64,000 nucleotides of DNA from Rhodospirillaceae bacterium (GTDB lineage Bacteria > Pseudomonadota > Alphaproteobacteria > Rhodospirillales > Rhodospirillaceae): assembly GCA_947476925.1 (NCBI GenBank), contig CANJSF010000009.1, forward strand, positions 1 to 64,000, given 5' to 3'. The number at the start of each line of letters is the position of its first letter. The first letter of the stretch is position 1. The position numbers and the translations under genes were made by a program. The notes below the pieces were generated by a model. That model did not search any database and had not been told where the DNA came from. It worked only from the letters and a program-made list of their open reading frames with translations. This document shows positions 44,779 through 54,772 of this stretch, piece after piece.

Positions 44779-45372
44779 CTACGCTGAAGGTGTATCCCCA
44801 TTTGTGCCTACAGGAGGTTCCGGGATTTGGTGCTTCATGATGATGGGGACCAGCGCCAAGCTGAACAGCAGGGTTAGAGGCATCACGCCGAAGACCTTGA
44901 AGCTAACCCATGTGTCCGTGGGGAAATTGCGCCAAGCGACCTCATTGGCCACGGCCAAAAGCACGAAAAACCCAATCCAAGCGCGAGTCAGAAGCAACCA
45001 CCCTCGATCTGTAAGCTGAATGGCAGCCCCTAATACAATTTTGATAAACAGGCGCTTCATCAATAGCCCGGTCAATAACAGCGCCGCAAAGATCAGGTTG
45101 ACGATCGTAGGCTTGATTTTGATGAATAGATCATCTTGCAGGTAGATCGTCAGCCCGCCGAAAAACAGCACGAAGACGCCACCAACAAGCGGCATGACGG
45201 GGATGCTGCGAACCAGCGCGTACGAGACGCTGAGTGCTGCAATGGTGGCCACCATAAAAGCGATGGTGGCTGGGAAAATGCCAAAGCGTGAATTGCCGAT
45301 AAAGAACACCAGTAACGGGCCCATTTCGAGCGCCAGCTTGAGCCATTGGTTCATGGGTTTGGGTGTCGACAT
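44779..45372 (-). CDS. yciB: YciB-family inner membrane protein (septation protein A)
   Basis: 197 residues from the ATG at 45372 (MSTPKPMNQWLKLALEMGPL). Five to six transmembrane helices and the family wording ALEMGPLLVFFIGN, PTIVNLIFA, and NEVAWRNFPTDTWVSFKVFG. In enterobacteria the family affects septation and envelope biogenesis; mechanism unclear. The start is weakly supported; a TTG-type start 54 bases upstream exists but lies in the receptor terminator. Confidence 0.9.
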   Translation of the reverse strand: MSTPKPMNQWLKLALEMGPLLVFFIGNSRFGIFPATIAFMVATIAALSVSYALVRSIPVMPLVGGVFVLFFGGLTIYLQDDLFIKIKPTIVNLIFAALLLTGLLMKRLFIKIVLGAAIQLTDRGWLLLTRAWIGFFVLLAVANEVAWRNFPTDTWVSFKVFGVMPLTLLFSLALVPIIMKHQIPEPPVGTNGDTPSA

Positions 45373-45420
45373 AGCGTTTTTATACGCAAGGGCCGGCCTT
45401 GGGGCAAAGCCTATTGCGCA

Positions 45421-45454
45421 AAACAAAAGGGCCGGGGAAGAACCCCGGCCCTTT
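45421..45454 (-). terminator. Intrinsic terminator of the downstream TonB receptor
   Basis: AAAGGGCCGGGG (45426-45437) and CCCCGGCCCTTT (45443-45454) form a 12-bp stem. On the minus strand it is followed by TTTTGTTT. It ends the receptor transcript before yciB. It is nearly identical to the terminator at 48236-48272. Confidence 0.9.
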
Positions 45455-45475
45455 GCAAAGTCGTAGTTTAGCCGA

Positions 45476-47959
45476 TTAGAACGTGTAGTTGGCTTTCATG
45501 CCAAACATGCGCTTCACGGGCAACGAGAACCGTACTTCGTTCGAGTTCAGGATTGGCCCCACGAAGAAGCGAACGTCGGTGCCATAAAGGCCAGCCTGCA
45601 GAACGTTGTTCTTCGTCAGGTTGGTGACAAAGGCTTCGATCGTAAGGGCTTCGTTACGCACGCCAGCACGCAGGTTGACGGTCGTTGACGCGCCAACTTT
45701 TAAGACGTTGGTGTAGTCGGTGAAGTTTGACGAACGATGGGCAAGGTCAAACCGGCTGTACCAATCGTAGTCGCCGACAAACTTATCGGTGAACTCAGCA
45801 CCCACCGAGACGGTCGTCTTAGGTGTTGTCGGCAAACGGTTGCCAAGGCCTGCTTTTGGGTCGCCTAGGATGACGTTGCAATCTGCGCAGATGTAAGCAC
45901 CCAAATTGGACGTCTTGACCTTACTTTCATTGTATCCAATGGCAGTTTGGAAAGACAGGTTTTGGGTCGCTTTGATCTGACCTTCGAACTCAACGCCCTT
46001 AAGGTCGACGAGCCCGCTGTTCACAACGATATTGAAGATATTGACGTTCGGAACTGTCACAGCTGTTCCAGCTTGGCCATTCTTCCACTTATCGTAATAC
46101 ACAGCCAATGTTGTTCGGGCTTGACCGTCAAGGAACGTCGATTTCAGGCCTGCTTCCCAATTGTCCAACTGTTCTTGCTCATAAGCTGCCTTGGCTGCCG
46201 GTTGAACCGCCACAAGCTGCGCAACGACGGCTGGCGTATTGACGAAGAGAGCCGTGTTAAAGCCACCGGGACGATATCCGCGCGAGAACAATGCGTAGAC
46301 TGTCGAGTTCTCGGCATATTTGTAATCCAACGAAATGCGAGGCGAGAAGCTCTTGTAGGTGGCGTCAAGCGGGTTTGCAGCCGCACCGACAAGCGCTGCC
46401 GGCCGTCCGCCGACCGCGGTGTTGATCGGTTGGACGTGGATTTTATCCCACTGGTAGCGCGCTTCTGCTGTCGCCGTCAGTTCGTCAGTGATGTCGAAGT
46501 ACGCACCACCAAACACGCCCGACGTTTTAATGTCGGTCGTTGTCCTGCCGCCGGCTGCGAACGTCCCGATGTTAGTGTTGCTCAGCGTGCCGCCCGCTGG
46601 ATTGTGAACGTCGATGTAGTTACCACCGGCCGTCCAACGGAAGCGTTCCTTCGCAGGCGACGTCACACGAAGTTCTTGGCTCCAGTCTTGCGTACGTGAC
46701 GCGGCAACCGTTGTGAAGTTTGTATAAGGAAGCGTGCCGGGGAATGCGGCTGCAACCGGGTTGGGTGTGTCGTGGCTGTCACGGTACAACAGATCAAGAT
46801 TGGTCTGCGTTTTATCGGCGTGGTAAGCGCTCAACGAACTGAAATTATAGCCAGATTCGGTGTCGTAATCGACTTTGACGTCGGCTTGTTTGGCATTGCG
46901 CTTCAAGCCAAATTTTTGGTTGAAGGTCAAATCAAAGGCCATGGTGTCGGGATTGCCCTTGGTCGTGAACAACTTGTTCACGAGATATGGCGTCAACGTT
47001 GAGTCAGCTGAGATAAACGTCGGGTTGATCTGATTTGCTTTGGGCAATGTGCCGCAAATATAACCCTTGTTGACCAAGTTGGTCAGCGGAAGGCCAGCAG
47101 GAGGTGTGAATTTGCAGTTCAGAGATTCACCCTTGAGCGCGCCTTGAGCGGGCGTACCGTCGCGGTCTTCAAAGTAGTTCAAGAAACTCTTGATCTTCAA
47201 AGAGTCGCTGGGCGTGAAAACCATGACCTGGCTGAGCGAACGGGTTGACTGGGCTCCCATCTTTTCAGATGTGTTCGCCGCGTTGGTCCATTGACCGCCT
47301 CGGTACCAATGACGACCGCTGACGCGCACTGCGAATTTGTCGGCGACGACTGGTCCTTCGACGCTCAGAGTTTGCTCGTTAGAACCGTAGCTGCCGTATT
47401 CAACGCCAACACGGCCCTTGAAGGTGTTGCTTGGATCGCGAGTCACGTAGTTGATCGCGCCTGCAAACGTCGACCGGCCAAAGAACACGCTCTGTGGCCC
47501 TTTCAGAACTTCAACGCGTTCAACTTCGCCTGCGGCGGGACCTTGTGACGAGAGCACCGGTGCGCCGTCGACAAACAGCGAGCCGCCACCTGCGGCGCCA
47601 ACTTGGGCCACGTTAATGAACAGGCCGCGGAACGTGAGGGCTACGGCAGAACGGTCGTTACGACCCGAGCCGCCGGTTTGGTTCACGAAGTTAAAGCCGG
47701 GGGTGAAGCGGGCGATGTCATTAATGAGCGTAATTCCGCGGGCTTCGATATCTTTCGCTGTAAACGCTGTAATGGCGATAGGCACCTGCATCAGGTTTTC
47801 TTCAACCTTACGCGCTGTAACGACGATTTCTTCCAGGGCCAGGCCTTGGGCCTGCGCAGTTTGTTGGGCCATGGCTGGGCTAATTGCAGGCAGGCTGGCC
47901 GCAATCGCGATCAGGCTGGCAGACGCTGAAAGTCGCGACAAGGTTTGAGATAGGCGCAT
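45476..47959 (-). CDS. TonB-dependent outer membrane receptor (tandem copy 1)
   Basis: 827 residues from the ATG at 47959 (MRLSQTLSRL), chosen because it gives a clean signal peptide (1-31, cleavage after PAMA) and has AAGGGGGAT just upstream. TonB-box-like ALEEIVVTAR lies at 41-50, then the plug (GPQSVFFGRSTFAGAINYVT) and a beta-barrel ending in NYTF. A CADC motif occurs in the barrel. Substrate unknown. The neighbouring receptor on the same strand is a paralog with almost the same first 50 residues. Confidence 0.93.
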   Translation of the reverse strand: MRLSQTLSRLSASASLIAIAASLPAISPAMAQQTAQAQGLALEEIVVTARKVEENLMQVPIAITAFTAKDIEARGITLINDIARFTPGFNFVNQTGGSGRNDRSAVALTFRGLFINVAQVGAAGGGSLFVDGAPVLSSQGPAAGEVERVEVLKGPQSVFFGRSTFAGAINYVTRDPSNTFKGRVGVEYGSYGSNEQTLSVEGPVVADKFAVRVSGRHWYRGGQWTNAANTSEKMGAQSTRSLSQVMVFTPSDSLKIKSFLNYFEDRDGTPAQGALKGESLNCKFTPPAGLPLTNLVNKGYICGTLPKANQINPTFISADSTLTPYLVNKLFTTKGNPDTMAFDLTFNQKFGLKRNAKQADVKVDYDTESGYNFSSLSAYHADKTQTNLDLLYRDSHDTPNPVAAAFPGTLPYTNFTTVAASRTQDWSQELRVTSPAKERFRWTAGGNYIDVHNPAGGTLSNTNIGTFAAGGRTTTDIKTSGVFGGAYFDITDELTATAEARYQWDKIHVQPINTAVGGRPAALVGAAANPLDATYKSFSPRISLDYKYAENSTVYALFSRGYRPGGFNTALFVNTPAVVAQLVAVQPAAKAAYEQEQLDNWEAGLKSTFLDGQARTTLAVYYDKWKNGQAGTAVTVPNVNIFNIVVNSGLVDLKGVEFEGQIKATQNLSFQTAIGYNESKVKTSNLGAYICADCNVILGDPKAGLGNRLPTTPKTTVSVGAEFTDKFVGDYDWYSRFDLAHRSSNFTDYTNVLKVGASTTVNLRAGVRNEALTIEAFVTNLTKNNVLQAGLYGTDVRFFVGPILNSNEVRFSLPVKRMFGMKANYTF

Positions 47960-48296
47960 AGAATCCCCCTTAGGAATTATTGATTTAAGCATCGCATAGA
48001 TGCGGAAATACAGCGCCGAAGCGACATCGATATTAAGGTGCCCAATTGGGCAGTAACGTTGGCGCAATAATTTTCGCAAAACACCCTACTTCATATCCGG
48101 CTAAGGCGACACGCCGTCGATCATTTGAGCCCGCCATCCAGACAACTTATGATTCCGTTCGGTCGTGTGCTGTTTAAGTCACACTTTTCGACCGTTTGGG
48201 GCGGTTTATGCGATCCCATCGTGCCAAATACCCCAGACAAAACAAAAGGGCCGGGGAAAACCCCGGCCCTTTGACGCTTCGCAGTAACTTAAGTGA
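47960..48296 (-). promoter_or_regulatory. Upstream region of receptor copy 1
   Basis: 337 bp with no gene. It contains the upstream receptor's terminator at its far end, a block AAGTGTG.C.TAAA (minus strand, about 48175-48188) and GTAGGGTG (about 48087-48094), both also present upstream of receptor copy 2. No clear -35/-10 pair was found. These are candidate operator or promoter elements. Confidence 0.4.
48236..48272 (-). terminator. Intrinsic terminator of the upstream TonB receptor
   Basis: AAAGGGCCGGGG (48245-48256) and CCCCGGCCCTTT (48261-48272) with a 4-nt loop, followed on the minus strand by TTTTGTTTTG. Almost the same sequence as the terminator at 45421-45454. Confidence 0.9.
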
Positions 48297-50840
48297 TTAG
48301 AAGTTATAGCTGCCGCGGATACCGAATGCGCGTGGGTCGGCAGGCGAAAAGCGGATTTCGTTCTTGTTTGGCGGAACCAAGAACGTAAACACGTCGATGC
48401 CCAACAAAGCCGACTTCATGACCCGGTTTTGTGTGGCGTTCGTCACGAAGGCTTCGATCGACATGGCCTTGTTACGCATGCCCAGGCGAAGGTTGATATT
48501 GTCCGACGAGCCGACCTTTGCAACGTTTGACAGGTCGGTGAAGTTTGAGCCCTGATGTTGGTAGTCCACGCGGCCAAACCAATCGAACTCACCGGTCAAA
48601 TTGTCGGTGTATTCAGCTGAACCAGTCCATGTGTATTTTGGAGCAGTTGGCAAAGTACGACCGATAGCGCCGGCGAAGCTTCCGTAAACAAAGTTACAAT
48701 CGCTGCAGTTGCCGGTTCCGATGCCATAGGACTTAACCTTTGAATCATTCAGGCCTGCTGTAGCTGAAAGTTTGAGTTCCTCGGTCGCTTGGAACTGACC
48801 TTCGAACTCAATACCCTTCAAGCGCGCGATGCCGTTATTGATCGTTAAGCCAATCAAGTTCGCGACAGTTGTTCCGGGTGTTGGGCCAGGAATAGTGACA
48901 GGAACGCTATTGGCAACCTGACCATTCGCCCACTTGTCAGAATACAGCGTCAAAGTGGCGCGACCGCGACCATCCATAAAGCTCGACTTAATGCCGACTT
49001 CCCAGTTATCGAGCTTTTCTTGCTCGAAAGAAACTCCGGCGGACGGCACGACGGCGCGCAAGGCATCAAGAGTTGCCTGGTTGGCTGTAACGAGGCCAGC
49101 GTTGAAGCCGCCCGGGCGATACCCACGCGAGAACAGCGCATACACCGTCGAATTGTCGGCATATTTGTAGTCAACCGAAACGCGCGGCGAGAAGCTCTTG
49201 AAGGTGTTCTGAAGCGGATTGGCTGCGGCACCCGTCACAGGGTTACCTGTGATGCCAACCTTTGGCGTGGTGATGATTTTATCCCACTGATAGCGAGCTT
49301 CGGCGCTGACAGTAAGTTGTTCCATGACGTCATAGTAAGCGGCGCCAAAAACGGCGGGGGTCTTGACGTCTTGCTGCGTAATTGCCGCTGTGAACAGCGG
49401 GCCGCTTGTCGTTTGACCATACACAGTGCCGCCTGGTGAGTGGGCGCGAAGATAATTGCCCCCTGCGGTGACGCGGAATGGCTGATCTTGAGGCGACGTC
49501 ACGCGTAGTTCTTGGCTCCAGTCACGCGATTTGTTTTGCGAGACCAGCAAGAATTGCATCCAGGGAACGCGTGTCGCTGACGTCGCAGCGGAGAAGAGCG
49601 GGTTAACGCGATCATGGCCGTCACGATAATTCAAGTCGATGAGGGTCATTGTCCGCTCTTTGTGGTAAGCGGTCAGCGAACTTAACGAATAACCTTCGGT
49701 CGTGTCGTAATCCATGCGCAAGTCGGCTTGGAAAGCACGACGTTTGATACCGCCATGGCGGTTGAACGTCGTCGGGAAGATAATCCAGTTTGGGTTAGGA
49801 TTAAAAAGATTGTTGCGTGTTGTTGCGTTGGTCAGATCGTAATCGCCTGAAATCAGCGAGAGCAAATTACCTTCGACCTTCGGCAAAGTTCCGCAATAAT
49901 AGCCCAGCGACGCACGTGAGTTTGCGGTGACGGTGCCGGAAGCTACACCTGGAGCGAGGGTCGTAAACGGTGTGCATGAACCATCTGCATTCGCGCGGCC
50001 CGTGAACTCACCTTGTTTCAGTGCACCCTGAGCTGGTGCGCCATCGTTATCTTGGAAGTAATTGATATAGGTCTTCGCTTTAAATCCGTCGCTTGGCTTA
50101 AAGACAGCCGAACCAGAAACGGACCGGGTGGTCTGGCGGCCGAGACGCTCATTGGTGTTTCCGGCATTTTCGAACTGGCCGCCACGCACGAAATCGCGAC
50201 CGGCAATGCGGGCTGATACTTTATCTTCAACCAACGGGCCTTCAAAGCTGACGCTGGTATCGTGAGAACCGAAGCTTGAGGCTTCAGCATTCACTCTGCC
50301 TTTAAAGCTGTCAGATGGATCGCGTGTGACAAAGTTGATCGCGCCGACGAAAGTTGATCGACCGAAGTATGCGCTCTGGGGACCTTTTAAGACTTCAATT
50401 CGTTCGACGTCGATGATGCTTGGCGGCTGCGCACCGATCACAGGCGCGCCGTCAACAAACAATTGACCGCCAGAATTTAGACCAACGTTGTTCGCCAGGA
50501 ACAAACCACGGAAGACGAGGGCATTTGAAGACCGGTCGTTGCGACCAGAGCCACCTTGCTGGTTCACAAAGTGGAAACTGGGGGTCATGACCATGACGTC
50601 GCCCAATTGTTTGATGCCGATGGCTTCGATGTCCTTCTCGCCAAACGCCGTAATGGCAATCGGCACCGTCATCAGATTTTCTTCAACCTTACGCGCCGTA
50701 ACGACGATTTCTTCCAGGGCCAAGCCTTGGGCCTGTGCAGTTTGTTGGGCCATGGCTGGGCTAATTGCAGGCAAACTCGCCGCAATCGCGATCATGCTGG
50801 CAGACGCTGAAAGTCGAGATAAGGTTCGAGATAGGCGCAT
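48297..50840 (-). CDS. TonB-dependent outer membrane receptor (tandem copy 2)
   Basis: 847 residues from the ATG at 50840 (MRLSRTLSRL), with a purine-rich AGGGGAT upstream; an earlier in-frame codon would add 60 residues without a signal peptide. Signal peptide 1-31, TonB-box-like ALEEIVVTAR 41-50, plug with GPQSAYFGRSTFVGAINFVT, barrel ending SYNF and containing CSDC. The first 50 residues differ from tandem copy 1 at only two positions, while the barrels are much more diverged. Substrate unknown; the divergent neighbour is the propionyl-CoA carboxylase operon. Confidence 0.93.
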   Translation of the reverse strand: MRLSRTLSRLSASASMIAIAASLPAISPAMAQQTAQAQGLALEEIVVTARKVEENLMTVPIAITAFGEKDIEAIGIKQLGDVMVMTPSFHFVNQQGGSGRNDRSSNALVFRGLFLANNVGLNSGGQLFVDGAPVIGAQPPSIIDVERIEVLKGPQSAYFGRSTFVGAINFVTRDPSDSFKGRVNAEASSFGSHDTSVSFEGPLVEDKVSARIAGRDFVRGGQFENAGNTNERLGRQTTRSVSGSAVFKPSDGFKAKTYINYFQDNDGAPAQGALKQGEFTGRANADGSCTPFTTLAPGVASGTVTANSRASLGYYCGTLPKVEGNLLSLISGDYDLTNATTRNNLFNPNPNWIIFPTTFNRHGGIKRRAFQADLRMDYDTTEGYSLSSLTAYHKERTMTLIDLNYRDGHDRVNPLFSAATSATRVPWMQFLLVSQNKSRDWSQELRVTSPQDQPFRVTAGGNYLRAHSPGGTVYGQTTSGPLFTAAITQQDVKTPAVFGAAYYDVMEQLTVSAEARYQWDKIITTPKVGITGNPVTGAAANPLQNTFKSFSPRVSVDYKYADNSTVYALFSRGYRPGGFNAGLVTANQATLDALRAVVPSAGVSFEQEKLDNWEVGIKSSFMDGRGRATLTLYSDKWANGQVANSVPVTIPGPTPGTTVANLIGLTINNGIARLKGIEFEGQFQATEELKLSATAGLNDSKVKSYGIGTGNCSDCNFVYGSFAGAIGRTLPTAPKYTWTGSAEYTDNLTGEFDWFGRVDYQHQGSNFTDLSNVAKVGSSDNINLRLGMRNKAMSIEAFVTNATQNRVMKSALLGIDVFTFLVPPNKNEIRFSPADPRAFGIRGSYNF

Positions 50841-51166
50841 ATAAATCCCCTGATTAAAATAAAGATAGAGAACAGCTTTTAGTTTTTTGGGGCCCGGCAC
50901 GGAAAAGCCCCCACCTGTTAATTGCAAGCCCTCGATTAAAATATCACAAGGTTTGCAGAATAGTGAGTCCACCCTACAAACGCCCTTGAAATCAACCGCG
51001 CTGTTGCTTTTAGGCCACACTTTGTGGGACCCTACTTTTTACTGGCAGACCAGGGGGCTGGGTGTGCTAACTGAGACATAAAATTGGTGCCCAAAAAGGC
51101 ACCCGCGAGGGGCGAAATTTCGATCATTTTCGGGCCACAGCCGTTGGCCATCAGACCGGGACCAGC
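50841..51166. promoter_or_regulatory. Divergent region between receptor copy 2 and pccB
   Basis: 326 bp with no gene. On the minus strand it holds the AAGTGTG.CCTAAA block (about 51009-51024), GTAGGGTG (about 50972-50979) and a second GTAGGGT directly before the block (about 51028-51034). A 6-bp hairpin GGTGCC/GGCACC (51086-51103) lies nearer pccB. It must carry promoters in both directions; I cannot assign -35/-10 boxes. Confidence 0.4.
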
Positions 51167-52699
51167 ATGAACGCCATTATTAAAAAACTCGATGAGAAGC
51201 GCCGTTTGGCACGTTTAGGCGGAGGGCAAACCCGCATCGACAGCCAGCATGCCAAGGGCAAGCTGACGGCCCGCGAGCGGATCGAACTTTTGTTCGATGA
51301 AGGTTCGTTTGAAGAGTGGGATATGTTCGTCGAGCACCGCTGCACCGACTTCGGTATGGCTGACCAAAAGGTGCCTGGCGACGGTGTGATTACCGGCTAC
51401 GGCCTGATTAATGGCCGGCCCATGTTTGTCTTCAGCCAAGACTTCACGGTGTTCGGCGGTTCGCTGTCGGAATCCCATGCCAAAAAAATCCTTAAAATTA
51501 TGGAAAAGGCCGTGCAGGTTGGCGCGCCGGTGATTGGCCTGAACGATTCAGGCGGCGCGCGCATCCAAGAAGGCGTCAACTCGCTGGCCGGCTATGCAGA
51601 TGTCTTTTTGCAAAATGTGCTGGCTTCGGGTGTGGTGCCGCAAATTTCTATGGTGATGGGGCCGTGCGCAGGTGGCGCGGTGTATTCGCCCGCGATCACC
51701 GACTTCATCTTTATGGTGAAGGATACCAGCTACATGTTTGTCACCGGGCCCGACGTGGTGAAAACCGTGACGCACGAAAACGTCACCCACGAACAGTTGG
51801 GCGGTGCGATGACGCATGCCACAAAGTCGGGCGTGTCGGACGGTGTTTTCGAAAACGACGTGGACGCATTGTTGCAGCTTCGCCGTTTGATGAATTTCCT
51901 GCCGCGCAGCAACAAGGAAAAGCCGCCGGTTATTCCTTGCGTCGATCCGGCTGATCGGAACGACTATTCGCTCGACACGCTCATTCCAGAAAATCCCAAC
52001 AAGCCTTACGACATGAAAGAGCTGATCGCCAAAATTGTCGACGAGGGCGACTTTTTCGAGATCGGCGAACACTTTGCCAAAAACATTATCTGCGGCTTTG
52101 CCCGCATGGAAGGCTCGACGGTCGGCATCGTCGCCAACCAGCCCATGGTGTTGGCCGGTTGTTTGGACATCGACTCTAGCTGCAAAGCCGCGCGCTTCGT
52201 GCGTTTCTGCGATTGCTTCAATATTCCCATTCTCACACTGGTTGACGTGCCGGGCTTCATGCCCGGCACCGACCAGGAATACGGCGGCATTATCAAGCAT
52301 GGCGCAAAATTGTTGTTTGCCTATGCCGAAGCCACGGTGCCCAAAATTACGCTCATCACGCGCAAGGCCTACGGCGGCGCATATGACGTCATGAGTTCCA
52401 AGCATGTCCGCGCCGATGTGAACTTTGCCTGGCCCACCGCTGAAATCGCGGTCATGGGTGCGAAAGGCGCGGTGGAAATTATTTTCCGCGGCGACATCGG
52501 CGACAAAGCCAAAATTGCCGCACGCACCAAAGAGTATGAAGAGAACTTCGCCAACCCCTTCAAGGCGGCCAACCTGGGCTTTGTCGATGACGTGATCTTG
52601 CCGCACACCACGCGCCAACGCATCTGTCGCTCGCTGAACATGCTGAAAACCAAGGACATCAAAAATCCTTGGAAAAAGCATGGCAATATTCCGTTGTAA
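51167..52699 (+). CDS. pccB: Propionyl-CoA carboxylase beta subunit (carboxyltransferase)
   Basis: 510 residues. Transfers carboxyl from biotin to propionyl-CoA giving methylmalonyl-CoA. N- and C-terminal crotonase-fold halves with oxyanion-hole glycines ([12 protein letters not shown]; later [20 protein letters not shown]) and PccB-type wording [17 protein letters not shown] and [16 protein letters not shown]. pccA follows 12 bp downstream. Preference for propionyl over acetyl is inferred from overall sequence. Confidence 0.94.
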   Translation: MNAIIKKLDEKRRLARLGGGQTRIDSQHAKGKLTARERIELLFDEGSFEEWDMFVEHRCTDFGMADQKVPGDGVITGYGLINGRPMFVFSQDFTVFGGSLSESHAKKILKIMEKAVQVGAPVIGLNDSGGARIQEGVNSLAGYADVFLQNVLASGVVPQISMVMGPCAGGAVYSPAITDFIFMVKDTSYMFVTGPDVVKTVTHENVTHEQLGGAMTHATKSGVSDGVFENDVDALLQLRRLMNFLPRSNKEKPPVIPCVDPADRNDYSLDTLIPENPNKPYDMKELIAKIVDEGDFFEIGEHFAKNIICGFARMEGSTVGIVANQPMVLAGCLDIDSSCKAARFVRFCDCFNIPILTLVDVPGFMPGTDQEYGGIIKHGAKLLFAYAEATVPKITLITRKAYGGAYDVMSSKHVRADVNFAWPTAEIAVMGAKGAVEIIFRGDIGDKAKIAARTKEYEENFANPFKAANLGFVDDVILPHTTRQRICRSLNMLKTKDIKNPWKKHGNIPL

Positions 52700-52711
52700 G
52701 AGCACTCCGTC

Positions 52712-54754
52712 ATGTTCAAAAAAATTCTGATTGCTAACCGGGGTGAGATTGCCTGCCGCGTCATCAAGACCGCGCGCAAGATGGGCATCAAAACTGTCGC
52801 TGTTTATTCCGACGCCGACAAAGACGCGTTGCATGTGCAAATGGCCGACGAGGCGGTGCACATTGGCGAAGCGCCCACAGCCAAAAGCTATTTGCAGATC
52901 GATCGCATCGTTAAAGCATGCAAGCAAACGAAAGCCGAAGCTGTTCATCCGGGCTACGGCTTTTTGTCTGAAAACCGTGCATTCCAAGAAGCGCTGGCCA
53001 AGGCCAAGATCGTGTTCATTGGGCCCGATGCTCATGCGATTCAGGCGATGGGCGACAAGATTGAATCTAAAAAGCTCGCCGTGAAGGCAGGCGTTAGCGT
53101 GGTTCCGGGCTTCAACGGCGTCATCAAAGATGTCGCGCACGCGATGAAGATTGCCAAAGACGTCGGCTATCCGGTGATGATTAAGGCGTCGGCGGGCGGC
53201 GGCGGTAAAGGTATGCGCATCGCTCGTAACGAGGGTGAAGTGCGCGAAGGCTTCGAACGCGCCACCTCAGAGGCTAAGTCGTCGTTTGGCGATGACCGCG
53301 TGTTCATCGAGCGTTACATCGAGCAGCCGCGCCATATCGAAATTCAAGTTCTGGCCGACCGCAAGGGTAACACATTCTATCTCGGCGAACGTGAGTGCTC
53401 TATTCAACGCCGCCACCAGAAGGTGATCGAAGAAGCGCCCTCGCCATTCCTGGATGCGAAAACCCGCAAGGCCATGGGCGAGCAAGCTGTCGCGTTGGCC
53501 AAAGCGGTGAAGTACGTTTCCGCTGGGACCGTGGAGTTCATCGTCGACCAGAAGCGCAATTTCTATTTCTTGGAAATGAACACGCGCCTGCAAGTCGAAC
53601 ACCCCGTCACCGAGATGGTCACTGGGCTCGACCTTGTTGAATTGATGATCCGCATTGCTTACGGCGAAAAAATTCCCTTCGCACAGAAAAATGTGCAACT
53701 CACAGGCTGGGCTATGGAAAGCCGCGTGTACGCCGAAGACCCGTACCGCAATTTCTTGCCGTCTACTGGCCGTCTCGTGCGTTATATGCCGCCGCTCGAA
53801 GGCAAGAACGTGCGCGTAGATACGGGCGTGTATGAGGGCGGCGAAATCTCTGTCTATTACGACCCGATGATCGCCAAGTTGGTGACCTATGGCAAAACTC
53901 GCAGTGAAGCCATCGAGTACATGCGCGAAGCTCTCGACGCCTATTATATTCGCGGCGTCAGCCACAACATTCCGTTCCTGGCCTCGCTTATGGGCAAGAA
54001 AAAATTCGAAGACGGGAAGCTGTCGACCAACTTTATCGCTGAAGAATACCCTGACGGCTTTGCGGCAAAAGATTTGCCCGCAAAAGACCCAACACTGCTC
54101 ACCGGCATCGCAGCGCTCGTGCATCATGCCTATCAAGCACGAGCCGCAGCCATTTCCGGCCAGGTCTCAGGCCATGGCCGTGATCTGCCAGAAACCTGGA
54201 TGGTCGTCTCGGGCGAGGGCAAAAACCAGAGTGCTCACCAAGCGTGGGTCTCGCCCCACCCCGAACGAGAGGCCGACCCCAATATGGGCCCGGCGAGTGG
54301 TGTGGTGAAGGTGGGCGCGCGCACGCTCACATTGGCTAGTGCGTGGACCTATGGCCATCCGTTGCTCACGGCGAAAATCAAAATCGATAAGGGCGCTGCC
54401 ACTGAAGTGACCGTGCAGGTTGATCAACGCGGTGCTGGCTATCGGCTGTTTCATGCGGGCGCGCAAATTGACGTGAAGGTGTTAACGGTGCGCGAGGCCG
54501 AACTGAACCGTCTGATGCCCTTTAAACCGCCGCCGGATTTATCGAAGTACCTCCTCTCGCCTATGCCGGGCCTATTGGTCTCGCTGGCGGTGAAGGAAGG
54601 CCAAGAAGTAAAGGCAGGCGAAACGCTGGCTATTGTCGAAGCTATGAAAATGGAAAACGTGCTGAAAGCCGAGCGCGACGGCACCGTGAAGAAAATTCAC
54701 CAAGCACCCGGCAGCAGTTTGGCCGTCGACCAAGTCATTTTGGAATTCGCTTAA
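52712..54754 (+). CDS. pccA: Propionyl-CoA carboxylase alpha subunit (biotin carboxylase and carrier)
   Basis: 680 residues. ATP-dependent biotin carboxylase (FKKILIANRGEIACRVIKTA; ATP-grasp KASAGGGGKGMR; EMNTRLQVEHPVTE), a middle BT region that docks to the beta subunit, and a C-terminal biotinyl domain with EAMKMEN, Lys646 being the biotinylation site. Supplies carboxybiotin to PccB. Typical PccA length and order. Confidence 0.95.
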   Translation: MFKKILIANRGEIACRVIKTARKMGIKTVAVYSDADKDALHVQMADEAVHIGEAPTAKSYLQIDRIVKACKQTKAEAVHPGYGFLSENRAFQEALAKAKIVFIGPDAHAIQAMGDKIESKKLAVKAGVSVVPGFNGVIKDVAHAMKIAKDVGYPVMIKASAGGGGKGMRIARNEGEVREGFERATSEAKSSFGDDRVFIERYIEQPRHIEIQVLADRKGNTFYLGERECSIQRRHQKVIEEAPSPFLDAKTRKAMGEQAVALAKAVKYVSAGTVEFIVDQKRNFYFLEMNTRLQVEHPVTEMVTGLDLVELMIRIAYGEKIPFAQKNVQLTGWAMESRVYAEDPYRNFLPSTGRLVRYMPPLEGKNVRVDTGVYEGGEISVYYDPMIAKLVTYGKTRSEAIEYMREALDAYYIRGVSHNIPFLASLMGKKKFEDGKLSTNFIAEEYPDGFAAKDLPAKDPTLLTGIAALVHHAYQARAAAISGQVSGHGRDLPETWMVVSGEGKNQSAHQAWVSPHPEREADPNMGPASGVVKVGARTLTLASAWTYGHPLLTAKIKIDKGAATEVTVQVDQRGAGYRLFHAGAQIDVKVLTVREAELNRLMPFKPPPDLSKYLLSPMPGLLVSLAVKEGQEVKAGETLAIVEAMKMENVLKAERDGTVKKIHQAPGSSLAVDQVILEFA

Positions 54755-54772
54755 AATTGCAGCGAGGTGGCG

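Noticed and set aside
51086-51103. 6-bp hairpin before pccB as terminator
   Set aside because: No T run follows, the stem is short and no gene precedes it on that strand.
51548-53140. 530-codon open frame antisense to pccB and pccA
   Set aside because: Mirror of two strongly conserved genes; composition rich in His, Val and Asp is typical of antisense frames in this GC range.
53267-54136. 289-codon antisense frame within pccA
   Set aside because: Shadow of the sense gene; no start signal.
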